From Thermoplasmata archaeon (lineage in GTDB: Archaea > Thermoplasmatota > Thermoplasmata > Lutacidiplasmatales > UBA184), in NCBI GenBank assembly GCA_022750195.1, contig JAKIWE010000005.1, forward strand, positions 1-64,000: a DNA stretch of 64,000 nucleotides, written 5' to 3'. Both the position numbers and the translations under genes were made by a program. The notes under the pieces were generated by a model. It ran no database searches. It was given only the letters and a program-made list of their open reading frames with translations, and was not told the DNA's origin. Of this stretch, positions 43,901 through 50,814 are shown piece after piece (position 1 is the first letter of the stretch; each line of letters opens with the position of its first letter).

Positions 43901-46819
43901 ACGATACTCCCTCGGCTGGAGCGCGAGCTCAAGGGACTTTGTGATAAGGGCCATCATCCAATCGTCTACGCCCTGTATTCTCAGTATCGTGAACTCGCAC
44001 AGCGGACTGACTCTCGCCCGACCCGCAAGTACCTCTACATGCTCATGCCGGCACTCCGGGCTTTCGAAACTATCCGACTTAAGCCATGGTTTGTTCGGCC
44101 CGAAACCCTGTTTTCGAACCCCTTCGAGCCCCGCGTCGATGTCGTGGTTGATGGGCGGGGGCTGCGTGAGACGATATCAGTTTCCGAAGCCCTGTTCAGC
44201 GCTTTACCTGGGGTCTGGACCTACCGACTCCCCGAGGCCTGCTACAAGGTCCGCTCAGGCGCCTTGACACCCATGACCGGCGGGAGGCTGGTGGGCCGTC
44301 TGAACGTCATCGAAGCGGCAGGGAGTCGATTCCAGAGGGTAATCGCTGGTCTTCCTCCGCCCCCCGGGGTTGAGCGTTCGATAGACGTCTACAGACCAAC
44401 AAGTCTTGCGCTCCGAGTGGAGTCCCGAAAGTACCCCATCATGGATCGCGCCCGCGGCCTGATTCTCGATGGAGACGAAGCATTGCGGGCGACCCCCGAT
44501 TCCGTTCCGTCCCAGGTTAAGGTTCCGAAGAGTTTCGCCAATCGATGGGTCCATATCGAACACAAGACCTCGGAGTCGGTACTCCCGTTGAGCCCTGAGA
44601 CCGGACGATTGGTGGTCGAGGGGGACCAAGAAGTCTCCGGATCGGTTGCCCTCTCTAGGCTGCGACATCCCTTGTTCGGCGACCTCCTAAGCGGAGCCTT
44701 CTGGCACGACGAGCTCGCCGTCACGGAGTACGTCTTCGCGCTCTCCCGCTCCTATTCCGGCGGAGGTGGAGAGGGCTGGACACTGTCGTACCAGGACCAG
44801 TTCGACGTTGACGTGGGGTTCGGCGACTCCATCCGGACCGAAGGTCTATCCATTGAGCTCAACCCGGAGACCCTCGGCAGTGTGGTCGAGGCCGTCTCAT
44901 CGGCGCTCCTCAGAGCTGAACCAATCTGGCAACCATCGCTCCTGAAAGCGTTCAAGGCGTACCTAGAGCAGATTCCTAGTGCCGCGGGCGGCTCGCTCCT
45001 ATCAAATCCGTTCATCGCAACCGAAGTCGTGGCGCTGCTTATGGGCCGCCTCAGCGCAGACAGGTCGGAGGTCGGACACGATAGCCTGATCGGGCTTGTG
45101 ATTGAAATGGGAGCAGACCCTTCTCTCATGGATCAGGCAACTGAATACTACCGCCGAAAGAATTTCCGGGTCAGCCTTGATCCAGAGGCCTTCGGAGGCC
45201 CTCCGCCCGAAACGGAGGATCAATTCGTGATCCAGAGGGCCGGGGCTCTCACGATGGTAATTCGCGCGCTGGCGGAAGTGCTGCGGACCGACCCCGACCC
45301 GGCCTCTCGATTCGCGACCTCCCTTCCAGTCTGGGTCCGCAGAACGATTCTGAACACGCTCGGGTTGATCGGTTACTCGGCCCTTCAGGAGTACAGCGGG
45401 GCATCCGACCACGATGTCGGCTACGCTGTCGCTCCCGACGCTTGGTCAGGCTCGTCCTCGAGAGTCTATTTCTACGATAGGGCTCCGTTTGGGAATGGGA
45501 GCTCGGATGTGGCTCGTCGATTCCTTCACATCCCCCACGTTCTGCGACACGGACTCGACACGGGATCGCGGCTCCTGCCCACGGAGGACTTCCTTTCTCA
45601 TCTCGAAGAGGGACTTCTCCAGTGCCCCCAGATGCATTCGGATCTCTCAGCCCTGACCATGCACTCGCAGCTGCTGGCAGGCGAACTCCCGAGTGGCATT
45701 CAGGGTCTGCAAGACGTGGCAGGTGATGCCCACGAGGTCTTTGACGTGTCTCGGCCCGTCTGGGACGCGCTGGGAATAAGGGGACCGGAAGACGGATGGA
45801 AGCTCCCGATCGCAGCTTGCCATCTCGACGATTTCCTTCGCCCAGGAGGACCCTCACGAGATGACTTCATTCGGGGCACCACAGTCTGCTGGACCGGCTG
45901 TCCAGAGTGTGTCGAGCGGACCGACGTCGCAATGGGAGGGATGGCAGGACGCAACTACCTTGACAAGATGATTCTAGACGCCTGGTTCGAACACGGCGTC
46001 GGACACACGTCTGAGTACGTCGCTCTCGACCTCAGAACTCTCGCCGGGGGGACGGGCTGGCCCGCGTTCGGTGCCCTGCATCGTGTACGACTAGACCTCC
46101 CAGATCGGACGATACGCTCCGCTCAGCTCCCCTGGACCATCGGATTTGCACTGGACCGCGGCGCTGCTGCACCGGTGACGACGCTGCTCATTCGAAACTC
46201 CGACTTCCTGGACATGCGACTCGATCCGACCGCAGTCCAGGGTGTCGCCCCTGCGGTGGAATCAGTTGGATTCAAGCGATTGCTTTGGTTCGATCTCTTG
46301 GTTACGTCGTTCCTCAACAGCCTAGACCTAGTCCCACCCGAGCGCAAGGAGATTCGGCTGGTGTACTATGACTGCCGCGATTTCGACTTCGACGATCTCG
46401 GCCTGACTCCCAGAATGACTGAGTCGGTTCGTGCTGCCTCGAAGCGGGCAGGTCAGCTTAGCGAATTGGAGATGCTGTCTGACATTCTTGCGTGGTTGGC
46501 GAAGCAAGGGTTTGAGCTGCATCTATGCGTCGACGGAGGTCAAGCTGTAGAGCTTCCGGTCGCCGAATTTCTGCAGTCGCTCCGTCGTAGTGCAGGGCCG
46601 AAGCTCCACGTCGTGACGAAGCACGTTGAAGGCTCGATGCACAAGAAGCTGCTCCTAACACCCCTCGCGGTCCTATCAGGCTCGGCCAATCTTACTAGGT
46701 CAGGAACGGGGAGGAACGAGGAGACGATTTCGCACTCCTTCTTCGGAACCGCCGAATATCGTGCTTTGCGTCAGTCCGTTCTAGACTCGTTCCGTCAGGG
46801 TGAACCGTGGAACGGATAG
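40925..46819 (+). CDS. giant helicase with DUF1998-like and PLD domains (DrmA-DrmB-DrmC-like fusion)
   Basis: The 1,964-residue protein reads as three DISARM subunits in series. First is a superfamily 2 helicase: Walker A GVGSGKT (Lys223), LLVYPRKALAFDQ, DEIH (343-346), GASATV, then VLASPSLEVGVDLP and YRQKAGRVGRE (about 700-740). The insert between lobes has CNRC and CPYLRAGAC clusters. Second, near 1655, CWTGCPEC followed by YLDKMILDAWFEHG is typical of DUF1998 (DrmB) ends. Third, the last 80 residues hold a phospholipase D-like site: MHKKLLL (His1906, Lys1908), GSANLT and NEE. Separate DrmA, DrmB and DrmC sum to about this length. GTG 40925 overlaps the ATPase stop. Druantia DruE is an alternative relative. 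Confidence 0.7.
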   Translation: MPKPRPPLGFTVIPKEKIPNWIPLLHRIYEFESLRVAGPSSSQRDLRTVLWSKAELSAALAIPDTERQDLDDLMGYLEKTRQLMRVPGEKEAPERFVTRVAETIRILGHSYEYWYKGRPGIDTVRWLVEEKKVPRRNLSLAQVKTALNKAIASEANNRGSSPNLNESIERVLNGIAERLGGLEAAGFSQFQLDTIAASLESRNVRPGSLQKATVLTAGVGSGKTLAFGTGALIAALEGQLGGRETRRSYLLVYPRKALAFDQARVLGDYAEAIGMPALHVHLEHERRYREEGLTVAEGIEKYYTGGEPFPSIVITTFETLRRRLSNPRFAKFINRWLAGIILDEIHLAAGLTGGHIAMLVRRLRQTADGRNLLLIGASATVARPDEHAARIFGLNHRDVEVISPSTSDLDSLGLAHHVFLRSSGLISPQGALVNATSLLVHSRRHALGTRARGDEVRQKSIAFADNLDMLGRWNADLRENERTEDSEFRRHPTSPKMTTMWSERQRELPYALRFQRPLQRRIEAEGGAGEALDPVLPEERGKDWCNRCQNGERLVIASAVSKTEVGKFSQLVHRHPHRKDDSLRIFHLQNPVFAEDNVDIGTMDRCPYLRAGACLWFPMGEPGPAIDGEPHQPLPLDPEPIPEKHPSNYEWREVVRSIVYSSKSEPSDDAAGDDLAEIVYRAPANRVYGVRSDQPMSVDIVLASPSLEVGVDLPMLTEGIMTKAIRNIASYRQKAGRVGREPGMDVMNVTFVHDTAIDLHYYRQPTRLVSRGRLDPISLKDRNEAILYSGLYSAVWDWLALRSNLPEPIPRRVEPDGKSRFSLMLGECLHDLQNPAFRARTIGHLRSVALGIPGVDPSELEAAVGQVESELRLLLTDSSSTLTVSGGPPAPTVADIFAYLNAESGPGGRDVRAIHGRELGAFSKAAADATALAARIQTPGSEGIDGLRRLGVMDRTGCWDLGAVSGIVRDLGNEVSRADPSARDANLVELHGTILPRLERELKGLCDKGHHPIVYALYSQYRELAQRTDSRPTRKYLYMLMPALRAFETIRLKPWFVRPETLFSNPFEPRVDVVVDGRGLRETISVSEALFSALPGVWTYRLPEACYKVRSGALTPMTGGRLVGRLNVIEAAGSRFQRVIAGLPPPPGVERSIDVYRPTSLALRVESRKYPIMDRARGLILDGDEALRATPDSVPSQVKVPKSFANRWVHIEHKTSESVLPLSPETGRLVVEGDQEVSGSVALSRLRHPLFGDLLSGAFWHDELAVTEYVFALSRSYSGGGGEGWTLSYQDQFDVDVGFGDSIRTEGLSIELNPETLGSVVEAVSSALLRAEPIWQPSLLKAFKAYLEQIPSAAGGSLLSNPFIATEVVALLMGRLSADRSEVGHDSLIGLVIEMGADPSLMDQATEYYRRKNFRVSLDPEAFGGPPPETEDQFVIQRAGALTMVIRALAEVLRTDPDPASRFATSLPVWVRRTILNTLGLIGYSALQEYSGASDHDVGYAVAPDAWSGSSSRVYFYDRAPFGNGSSDVARRFLHIPHVLRHGLDTGSRLLPTEDFLSHLEEGLLQCPQMHSDLSALTMHSQLLAGELPSGIQGLQDVAGDAHEVFDVSRPVWDALGIRGPEDGWKLPIAACHLDDFLRPGGPSRDDFIRGTTVCWTGCPECVERTDVAMGGMAGRNYLDKMILDAWFEHGVGHTSEYVALDLRTLAGGTGWPAFGALHRVRLDLPDRTIRSAQLPWTIGFALDRGAAAPVTTLLIRNSDFLDMRLDPTAVQGVAPAVESVGFKRLLWFDLLVTSFLNSLDLVPPERKEIRLVYYDCRDFDFDDLGLTPRMTESVRAASKRAGQLSELEMLSDILAWLAKQGFELHLCVDGGQAVELPVAEFLQSLRRSAGPKLHVVTKHVEGSMHKKLLLTPLAVLSGSANLTRSGTGRNEETISHSFFGTAEYRALRQSVLDSFRQGEPWNG

Positions 46820-47796
46820 CCCGCATGATGGAGGACAGAAAAGCGGATGGGGGCCCGAGAACATGCGTCCCCCGTCGGAGAGTGCCCGCCGATAGTCTAA
46901 GAAGGGCAGACCCTACTGATTCGCGTGTGGTCGCAGCTGCGCTCCGCCACGCTCCAGCAAGGGGCTCCCCCGAGCACCCTGTCGTCACAATCGATCGACA
47001 GGCTAGGCGCTGGGCCCAACTACCCCTCCGCCCCCCACTTAAGTGGGCTGGCGGGAAGCGCTGGCTCATTCCTCATCTGGAGCCGCTTTGGAGCGGATTG
47101 AATCGACCTCGATTGGTCGAGCCCTTCGTTGGAGGTCTCTCTGTAGCGTTGGCACTCCGGCCGAGACAGGCGTTGCTCAATGACATCAATCCGCACCCAG
47201 TGAACCTCTACCGCTGGATTCAGACCGGACTGACCCTTTCCATCCCTCTGAACAACAACCGCGAAACGTTCGACCGAAATCGGAACCAGTTCAACAGTCT
47301 AGTTAGAGGGGGACAAGGCGAATCCCGCGAGGCGGCTGAGCTGTTCTACTACCTCAACAGGACCTGCTACAACGGGCTCTGTCGCTTCAATTCCTCTGGC
47401 GGGTTCAATACGCCATTCGGGCGATACAAGAGAATCAATTACATTACCGATTTCCAAGATTATCGGCCAGTGTTGACGCCATGGAAGTTCCAGTCCGGAG
47501 ACTTCGAGAGACTGAAGGTTCGTCGCGGGGACTTCGTCTACGCGGATCCCCCGTACGACGTTGAGTTCACTCATTACTCCAAGGAGGGGTTTAGCTGGGA
47601 GGATCAGATACGTCTCGCAGATTGGCTGGCTGGACTCGAGAGTCCCGTAGTCGCTTCCAATCAGGGTACGGAGCGTGTATTGAATCTCTACTTGGAACGG
47701 GGCTTCAAAGTCACGACGCTGAAGGCCCCAAGGATGATCAACTGCACTGGAGACCGAACCAAAGCGACTGAGATGCTAGCAGTCCGTGGGGTGTAG
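46807..47796 (+). CDS. Dam-family N6-adenine DNA methyltransferase (D12 class)
   Basis: The D12-class features are PPLKWAGGKRWLIPHL (SAM motif I), VEPFVGGLSVALAL, LNDINPHPVNLYRWI, CYNGLCRFNSSGGFNTPFG, and the catalytic DPPYD in FVYADPPYDVEFTHYS. A C-terminal EMLAVRGV completes it. Dam-type enzymes commonly methylate adenine in short palindromes such as GATC; the real target cannot be read here. The frame opens with GTG 46807 inside the end of the helicase gene; ATG 46825 is an equally good start, and the conserved region begins 70 residues later. A PD-(D/E)XK nuclease follows by 3 bases, making a likely type II restriction-modification pair. Confidence 0.85.
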   Translation: MERIARMMEDRKADGGPRTCVPRRRVPADSLRRADPTDSRVVAAALRHAPARGSPEHPVVTIDRQARRWAQLPLRPPLKWAGGKRWLIPHLEPLWSGLNRPRLVEPFVGGLSVALALRPRQALLNDINPHPVNLYRWIQTGLTLSIPLNNNRETFDRNRNQFNSLVRGGQGESREAAELFYYLNRTCYNGLCRFNSSGGFNTPFGRYKRINYITDFQDYRPVLTPWKFQSGDFERLKVRRGDFVYADPPYDVEFTHYSKEGFSWEDQIRLADWLAGLESPVVASNQGTERVLNLYLERGFKVTTLKAPRMINCTGDRTKATEMLAVRGV

Positions 47797-47799
47797 GTT

Positions 47800-48231
47800 A
47801 TGAGCCCACCTGGGTCGACTTCCACAGGTCAAGTTCTAGAGAGGATGGTTTTGCCCGCCCTCACTCATGGGGGCTACTCTCCGGAAAAGCCCAGAACGCC
47901 AATCGGTACTCGTCTCGGGGGGGGCCGCCACTTCGTTGATCTAGTCGCCCATAAGCCCGGCGGTCCCGGCCTTCTCGTTTCGCTGAAGTGGCAGCAGACG
48001 TCTGGCACTGCGGAGCAGAAAGTCCCGTTCGAGGTAATGTGTCTCGCTGACGCGATTCGTCAAAGTGAAGGTCGCTTCAGCCGAGCGTTCCTTGTGCTGG
48101 GAGGCAACGGCTGGCACCTGCGGAAGTTCTTTACCGAGGGCGGGCTCGAGCCGTTCCTCAACAACTGCGAAGATGTCGCAATCATGGATCTCGAATCCTT
48201 CGTCGGACGAGCCAACACCGGCATGCTGTAG
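47800..48231 (+). CDS. PD-(D/E)XK endonuclease, probable restriction partner of the Dam-type methylase
   Basis: The 143-residue protein contains a PD-(D/E)XK core: HFVDLVAHKPGG then LLVSLKWQQTSGTAEQKVPFEV (about residues 46-75), with the metal-binding Asp and SLKWQ lysine. The last third contains FLVLGGNGWHLRKFF and a final strand (DVAIMDLESFV), typical of small restriction enzymes. It starts 3 bases after the methyltransferase stop, so the two should form one restriction-modification unit. Specificity is probably the methylase target. Confidence 0.7.
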   Translation: MSPPGSTSTGQVLERMVLPALTHGGYSPEKPRTPIGTRLGGGRHFVDLVAHKPGGPGLLVSLKWQQTSGTAEQKVPFEVMCLADAIRQSEGRFSRAFLVLGGNGWHLRKFFTEGGLEPFLNNCEDVAIMDLESFVGRANTGML

Positions 48232-48305
48232 TCTCAAAGACATATTGAAAAGCCTCGAACCCGCGGCTTGCGTCACTTCAGGAGCCTCTGTTGATTTCGG
48301 GATGG

Positions 48306-48518
48306 CTATCTCGGGGAGCTCGCCCCCCGATTCGAAGGGGGAGGGACGCCAATCGCTTCCCGGAAATCTCGATTTTTCCTCTCGCCAGTCTCACGGAGCG
48401 CTGTCTCAGCGAGGTTCTTGATGTCCTCGGGCACGTCTTTCCTCGACTTCATCGACTCGTGGAACATCAGAGCCATCTCTCTCGCGCCGTCCCAGTACTC
48501 TCTGTCGAAACGATTCAT
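48306..48518 (-). CDS. small charged hypothetical protein
   Basis: The 70-residue protein starts MNRFDREYWDGAREMALMFHESM and is helical and highly charged (KSRKDVPEDIKNLAETALRETGERKNRDF). I do not recognise it. An AGGTGAT ribosome-binding site lies 6 bases before the ATG, which supports the start. It is convergent with the restriction gene, and a strong hairpin lies upstream. Confidence 0.45.
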   Translation of the reverse strand: MNRFDREYWDGAREMALMFHESMKSRKDVPEDIKNLAETALRETGERKNRDFREAIGVPPPSNRGASSPR

Positions 48519-48558
48519 GCTGGATCACCTTCACCCCGCGGGTCTGGTGATTAGCGGT

Positions 48559-48578
48559 CGGCCCGTAAGAACGGGCCG
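48559..48578. terminator. 8-bp perfect hairpin
   Basis: CGGCCCGT (48559-48566) and ACGGGCCG (48571-48578) form a perfect 8-bp stem with an AAGA loop. It lies between the end of the NYN gene (48686) and the small gene (48518), both on the minus strand. Either a terminator of the NYN transcript or a leader hairpin of the small gene is possible. The rest of 48519-48685 shows no gene. Confidence 0.45.
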
Positions 48579-48685
48579 GGGGGTTCGCGAAACACCTCCA
48601 CGAGGACCCATCCCCCGCTGAGGTCTCGATGGCACCATGGGACCGGGTCGGCCTGAGCCCCGCGTCTCGACCGCCTGCTTCACAA

Positions 48686-49513
48686 CTACGACCTCGCTGA
48701 GGGTCGCCGCTTGACGAGTACCGCCCCTGACGTCCTGAGCGGCGGGCGTTGAAGTTCATACTTCCCCGGGATCGCCTCGAGCAAATCGCCCAGTTTGCTC
48801 TTCCCGAAGGTTCGAGGATCGAAGGCTGGGTCGAGCTTGAGCAAGGCCTTTCCGAGCTCAGCCAGGTGGCAGTAACCATCCTCCCCCACGACCGAATCGA
48901 ACGCCTTGTCGACGAGATCGAGGGTCTCTGTCGCTGCTCTCCGACCTCCATTAGCGTCTGCGGGGGTGGGCCTGCTGGGAGCCGCGATCGCGGGAGGCTT
49001 CTGCGGTCGCGAAGGTTGCTGCACCGCGTCGTCGGACCCGATCAGGTTCTCGGTAGCTACGAATACGTTGCAAGCGTTCCTGAACGCAGGCGGAGTTTTG
49101 GCCCTCCCGATCCCGACGACCAGCATGCCCGACTCGCGAAGACGGGTCGCCAGCCTCGTAAAGTCCGAGTCGGACGACACTATGCAGAAACCTCTGACCC
49201 GCCCGCTATGGAGGATATCCATGGCATCGATGATTAGGGCGCTATCAGTGGCATTCTTGCCCGGAATCGCCGTAAATTGCTGGACCGGGACGAGGGCATG
49301 TTGCTGGACCGTCGGGCGCCAGGAAGATAGCTGTCCCGACGCCCAGTCGCCGTAGATCCGTCGAATCTCGACCGACCCGTATTTCGCTGCCTCCGCCAGC
49401 ATCTCACCGACGAGGCCCGCGGAGGCGTTGTCGCCATCGACGAGGAAAGCAAGTGGAATCGACCTGGAGGGGGTCACGAGCTCCTGAGAGCTCGGCGCAG
49501 GCTCGGGGGACAT
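48686..49513 (-). CDS. NYN-domain RNase with OST-HTH/LOTUS domain
   Basis: The 275-residue protein has a NYN (PIN-like) nuclease core. LAFLVDGDNAS (about residues 21-31) gives the first acidic pair, KNATDSALIIDAMDIL the next, and IVSSDSDFTRLATRLRESG the third, with VGIGRAKTPPAFRNAC beyond. After a Pro/Ala linker, residues about 200-262 (TLDLVDKAFDSVVGEDGYCHLAELGKALL...KLGDLLE) form an OST-HTH/LOTUS domain that binds RNA. Such proteins are predicted metal-dependent RNases. Placed beside the defence locus it could degrade RNA of invaders. ATG 49513 is clear. Confidence 0.85.
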   Translation of the reverse strand: MSPEPAPSSQELVTPSRSIPLAFLVDGDNASAGLVGEMLAEAAKYGSVEIRRIYGDWASGQLSSWRPTVQQHALVPVQQFTAIPGKNATDSALIIDAMDILHSGRVRGFCIVSSDSDFTRLATRLRESGMLVVGIGRAKTPPAFRNACNVFVATENLIGSDDAVQQPSRPQKPPAIAAPSRPTPADANGGRRAATETLDLVDKAFDSVVGEDGYCHLAELGKALLKLDPAFDPRTFGKSKLGDLLEAIPGKYELQRPPLRTSGAVLVKRRPSARS

Positions 49514-49671
49514 CCGCTCGGGAATCGATTCTCATCGGATGAAAGCTCCGGGCCTTCGGTTGGGCCGTGCGAAGTCAACGTAATCCCGGATATCCGACTC
49601 AGCCTTCGATTGACTATCCTCGACTCCCGCCTCTCCACGGGGCCCAGGATTTCACCGGACAACAAAACGTT

Positions 49672-49688
49672 ACGACTGTTACAGTCGT
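49672..49688. promoter_or_regulatory. 7-bp palindrome between divergent genes
   Basis: ACGACTG (49672-49678), TTA, CAGTCGT (49682-49688) form a perfect palindrome in the 269-base gap between the NYN gene and the plus-strand module. An AT-rich AACAAAACGTTA stretch lies beside it. It could be an operator acting on one or both divergent transcripts. Confidence 0.4.
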
Positions 49689-49782
49689 GGACGAATGACA
49701 CAAGTAGCAGAGCTAGCCTGAATTCCATCGGGTCAAGCGGGCGGCCACTTCGGCGAGTCCGTCCGCCTCTCCCCAACCAACG

Positions 49783-50787
49783 ATGAAGACACGGAACGGG
49801 ACGAAGGGCTGGACAACGTCGATCACTGGAGTCGCGTCGGTCACCGCGGCCATAGCGCTACTGATCCTCTCGGGCCTGCCGCCAGGAGGAGCTGCTGCGC
49901 CCACCCCTAGCGGCGGCCACCACCTGGCGGCAGCCAAAGTTTCCCCATCGGCGATTGGCGCCTCTCAGCTCTACGTGAACCGCTCGCAGTCGTCGGGAAT
50001 TTACGTCAAGGAGTTCGTCACCCTCAACAATTCTTCGACCCTGACGGTCCTACCCCTTAACGCAGGCGCCGCAACCACCTTCCACGGGTGCGAATGGGTC
50101 ACCGTCGTCAACGCCACGACGACCGTCGACACCTTCCACGTCGTCCGGTACGCGAAGGTCTCGACCGCCAACGGCAGCGGTACAACCGTCGCGGGCCTCT
50201 CAAAGCTCTCGTTCGACGCCTGCGCCGGGAGTGCCTACTGGGTCGACTTCACGATGTGGACCTACTCGGTCTACGACTTCACATCGAAGGTCCTCGGGAT
50301 CAACTCCACGCTCTCCGTGTACTTCGGCCGATACACGGGCTCTCTCGGCTATCCAACGAATCTTTCTCTGGTGATCGGCCCGAAGGTCGTCGCCCAGCTG
50401 AAGGCTCCGACGAACGTCTCCTTCAACGTCACCGCGAACGCGGTAAGTGGCAACGCGACCTGCACGGCCTCTTCGTTCAGCCAGGTTTGTTCCTACTCTC
50501 GCTGGACGCTCTCGCTCTGGAGCCAGGCCTCGAGCGGAACCAGCGTGACGACGAATCCATTCGAGGTCGGGGGCGCGACGGGCCTCACCCCGGTGGGCGC
50601 CACCTACTCCAACTGGTCGGTCATCTACTCCGAAAGTAACGTCTCGGCGAACACGCCGACGGGCGCTTTCTTCGTGTCCGCCGGGGCCTGGCTGAACACG
50701 ATCTTCGTCCAGTTCTGGTACCTGTGGGTCCTCCTGGTCGTAGGCATCGTGGTCTTCGTCGCCGCGCGCTCGGGACGCCGCAGGTAA
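49783..50787 (+). CDS. secreted, C-terminally anchored glycoprotein
   Basis: The 334-residue protein has a signal-peptide-like start (ITGVASVTAAIALLILSGLPPGG). A beta-rich Ser/Thr body follows with many N-x-S/T sites (for example NNSS, NATT, NGS, NLS, NVS, NAT), and a C-terminal membrane anchor (WYLWVLLVVGIVVFVAARSGRRR). I do not recognise the fold. Such single-anchor proteins are often surface-layer or virion spike proteins. It opens a plus-strand run of nine genes that end with a P-loop ATPase. Confidence 0.6.
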   Translation: MKTRNGTKGWTTSITGVASVTAAIALLILSGLPPGGAAAPTPSGGHHLAAAKVSPSAIGASQLYVNRSQSSGIYVKEFVTLNNSSTLTVLPLNAGAATTFHGCEWVTVVNATTTVDTFHVVRYAKVSTANGSGTTVAGLSKLSFDACAGSAYWVDFTMWTYSVYDFTSKVLGINSTLSVYFGRYTGSLGYPTNLSLVIGPKVVAQLKAPTNVSFNVTANAVSGNATCTASSFSQVCSYSRWTLSLWSQASSGTSVTTNPFEVGGATGLTPVGATYSNWSVIYSESNVSANTPTGAFFVSAGAWLNTIFVQFWYLWVLLVVGIVVFVAARSGRRR

Positions 50788-50814
50788 ACCGCCCCCTCGA
50801 TCGGAGGCAGAACC

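Noticed and set aside
30339-46819. Assignment to BREX or classical Druantia
   Set aside because: No PglZ, BrxC or Lon-like protein is present, and no DruA-D; the PLD end and SNF2 partner fit DISARM better, although DruE relation of the giant helicase stays open.
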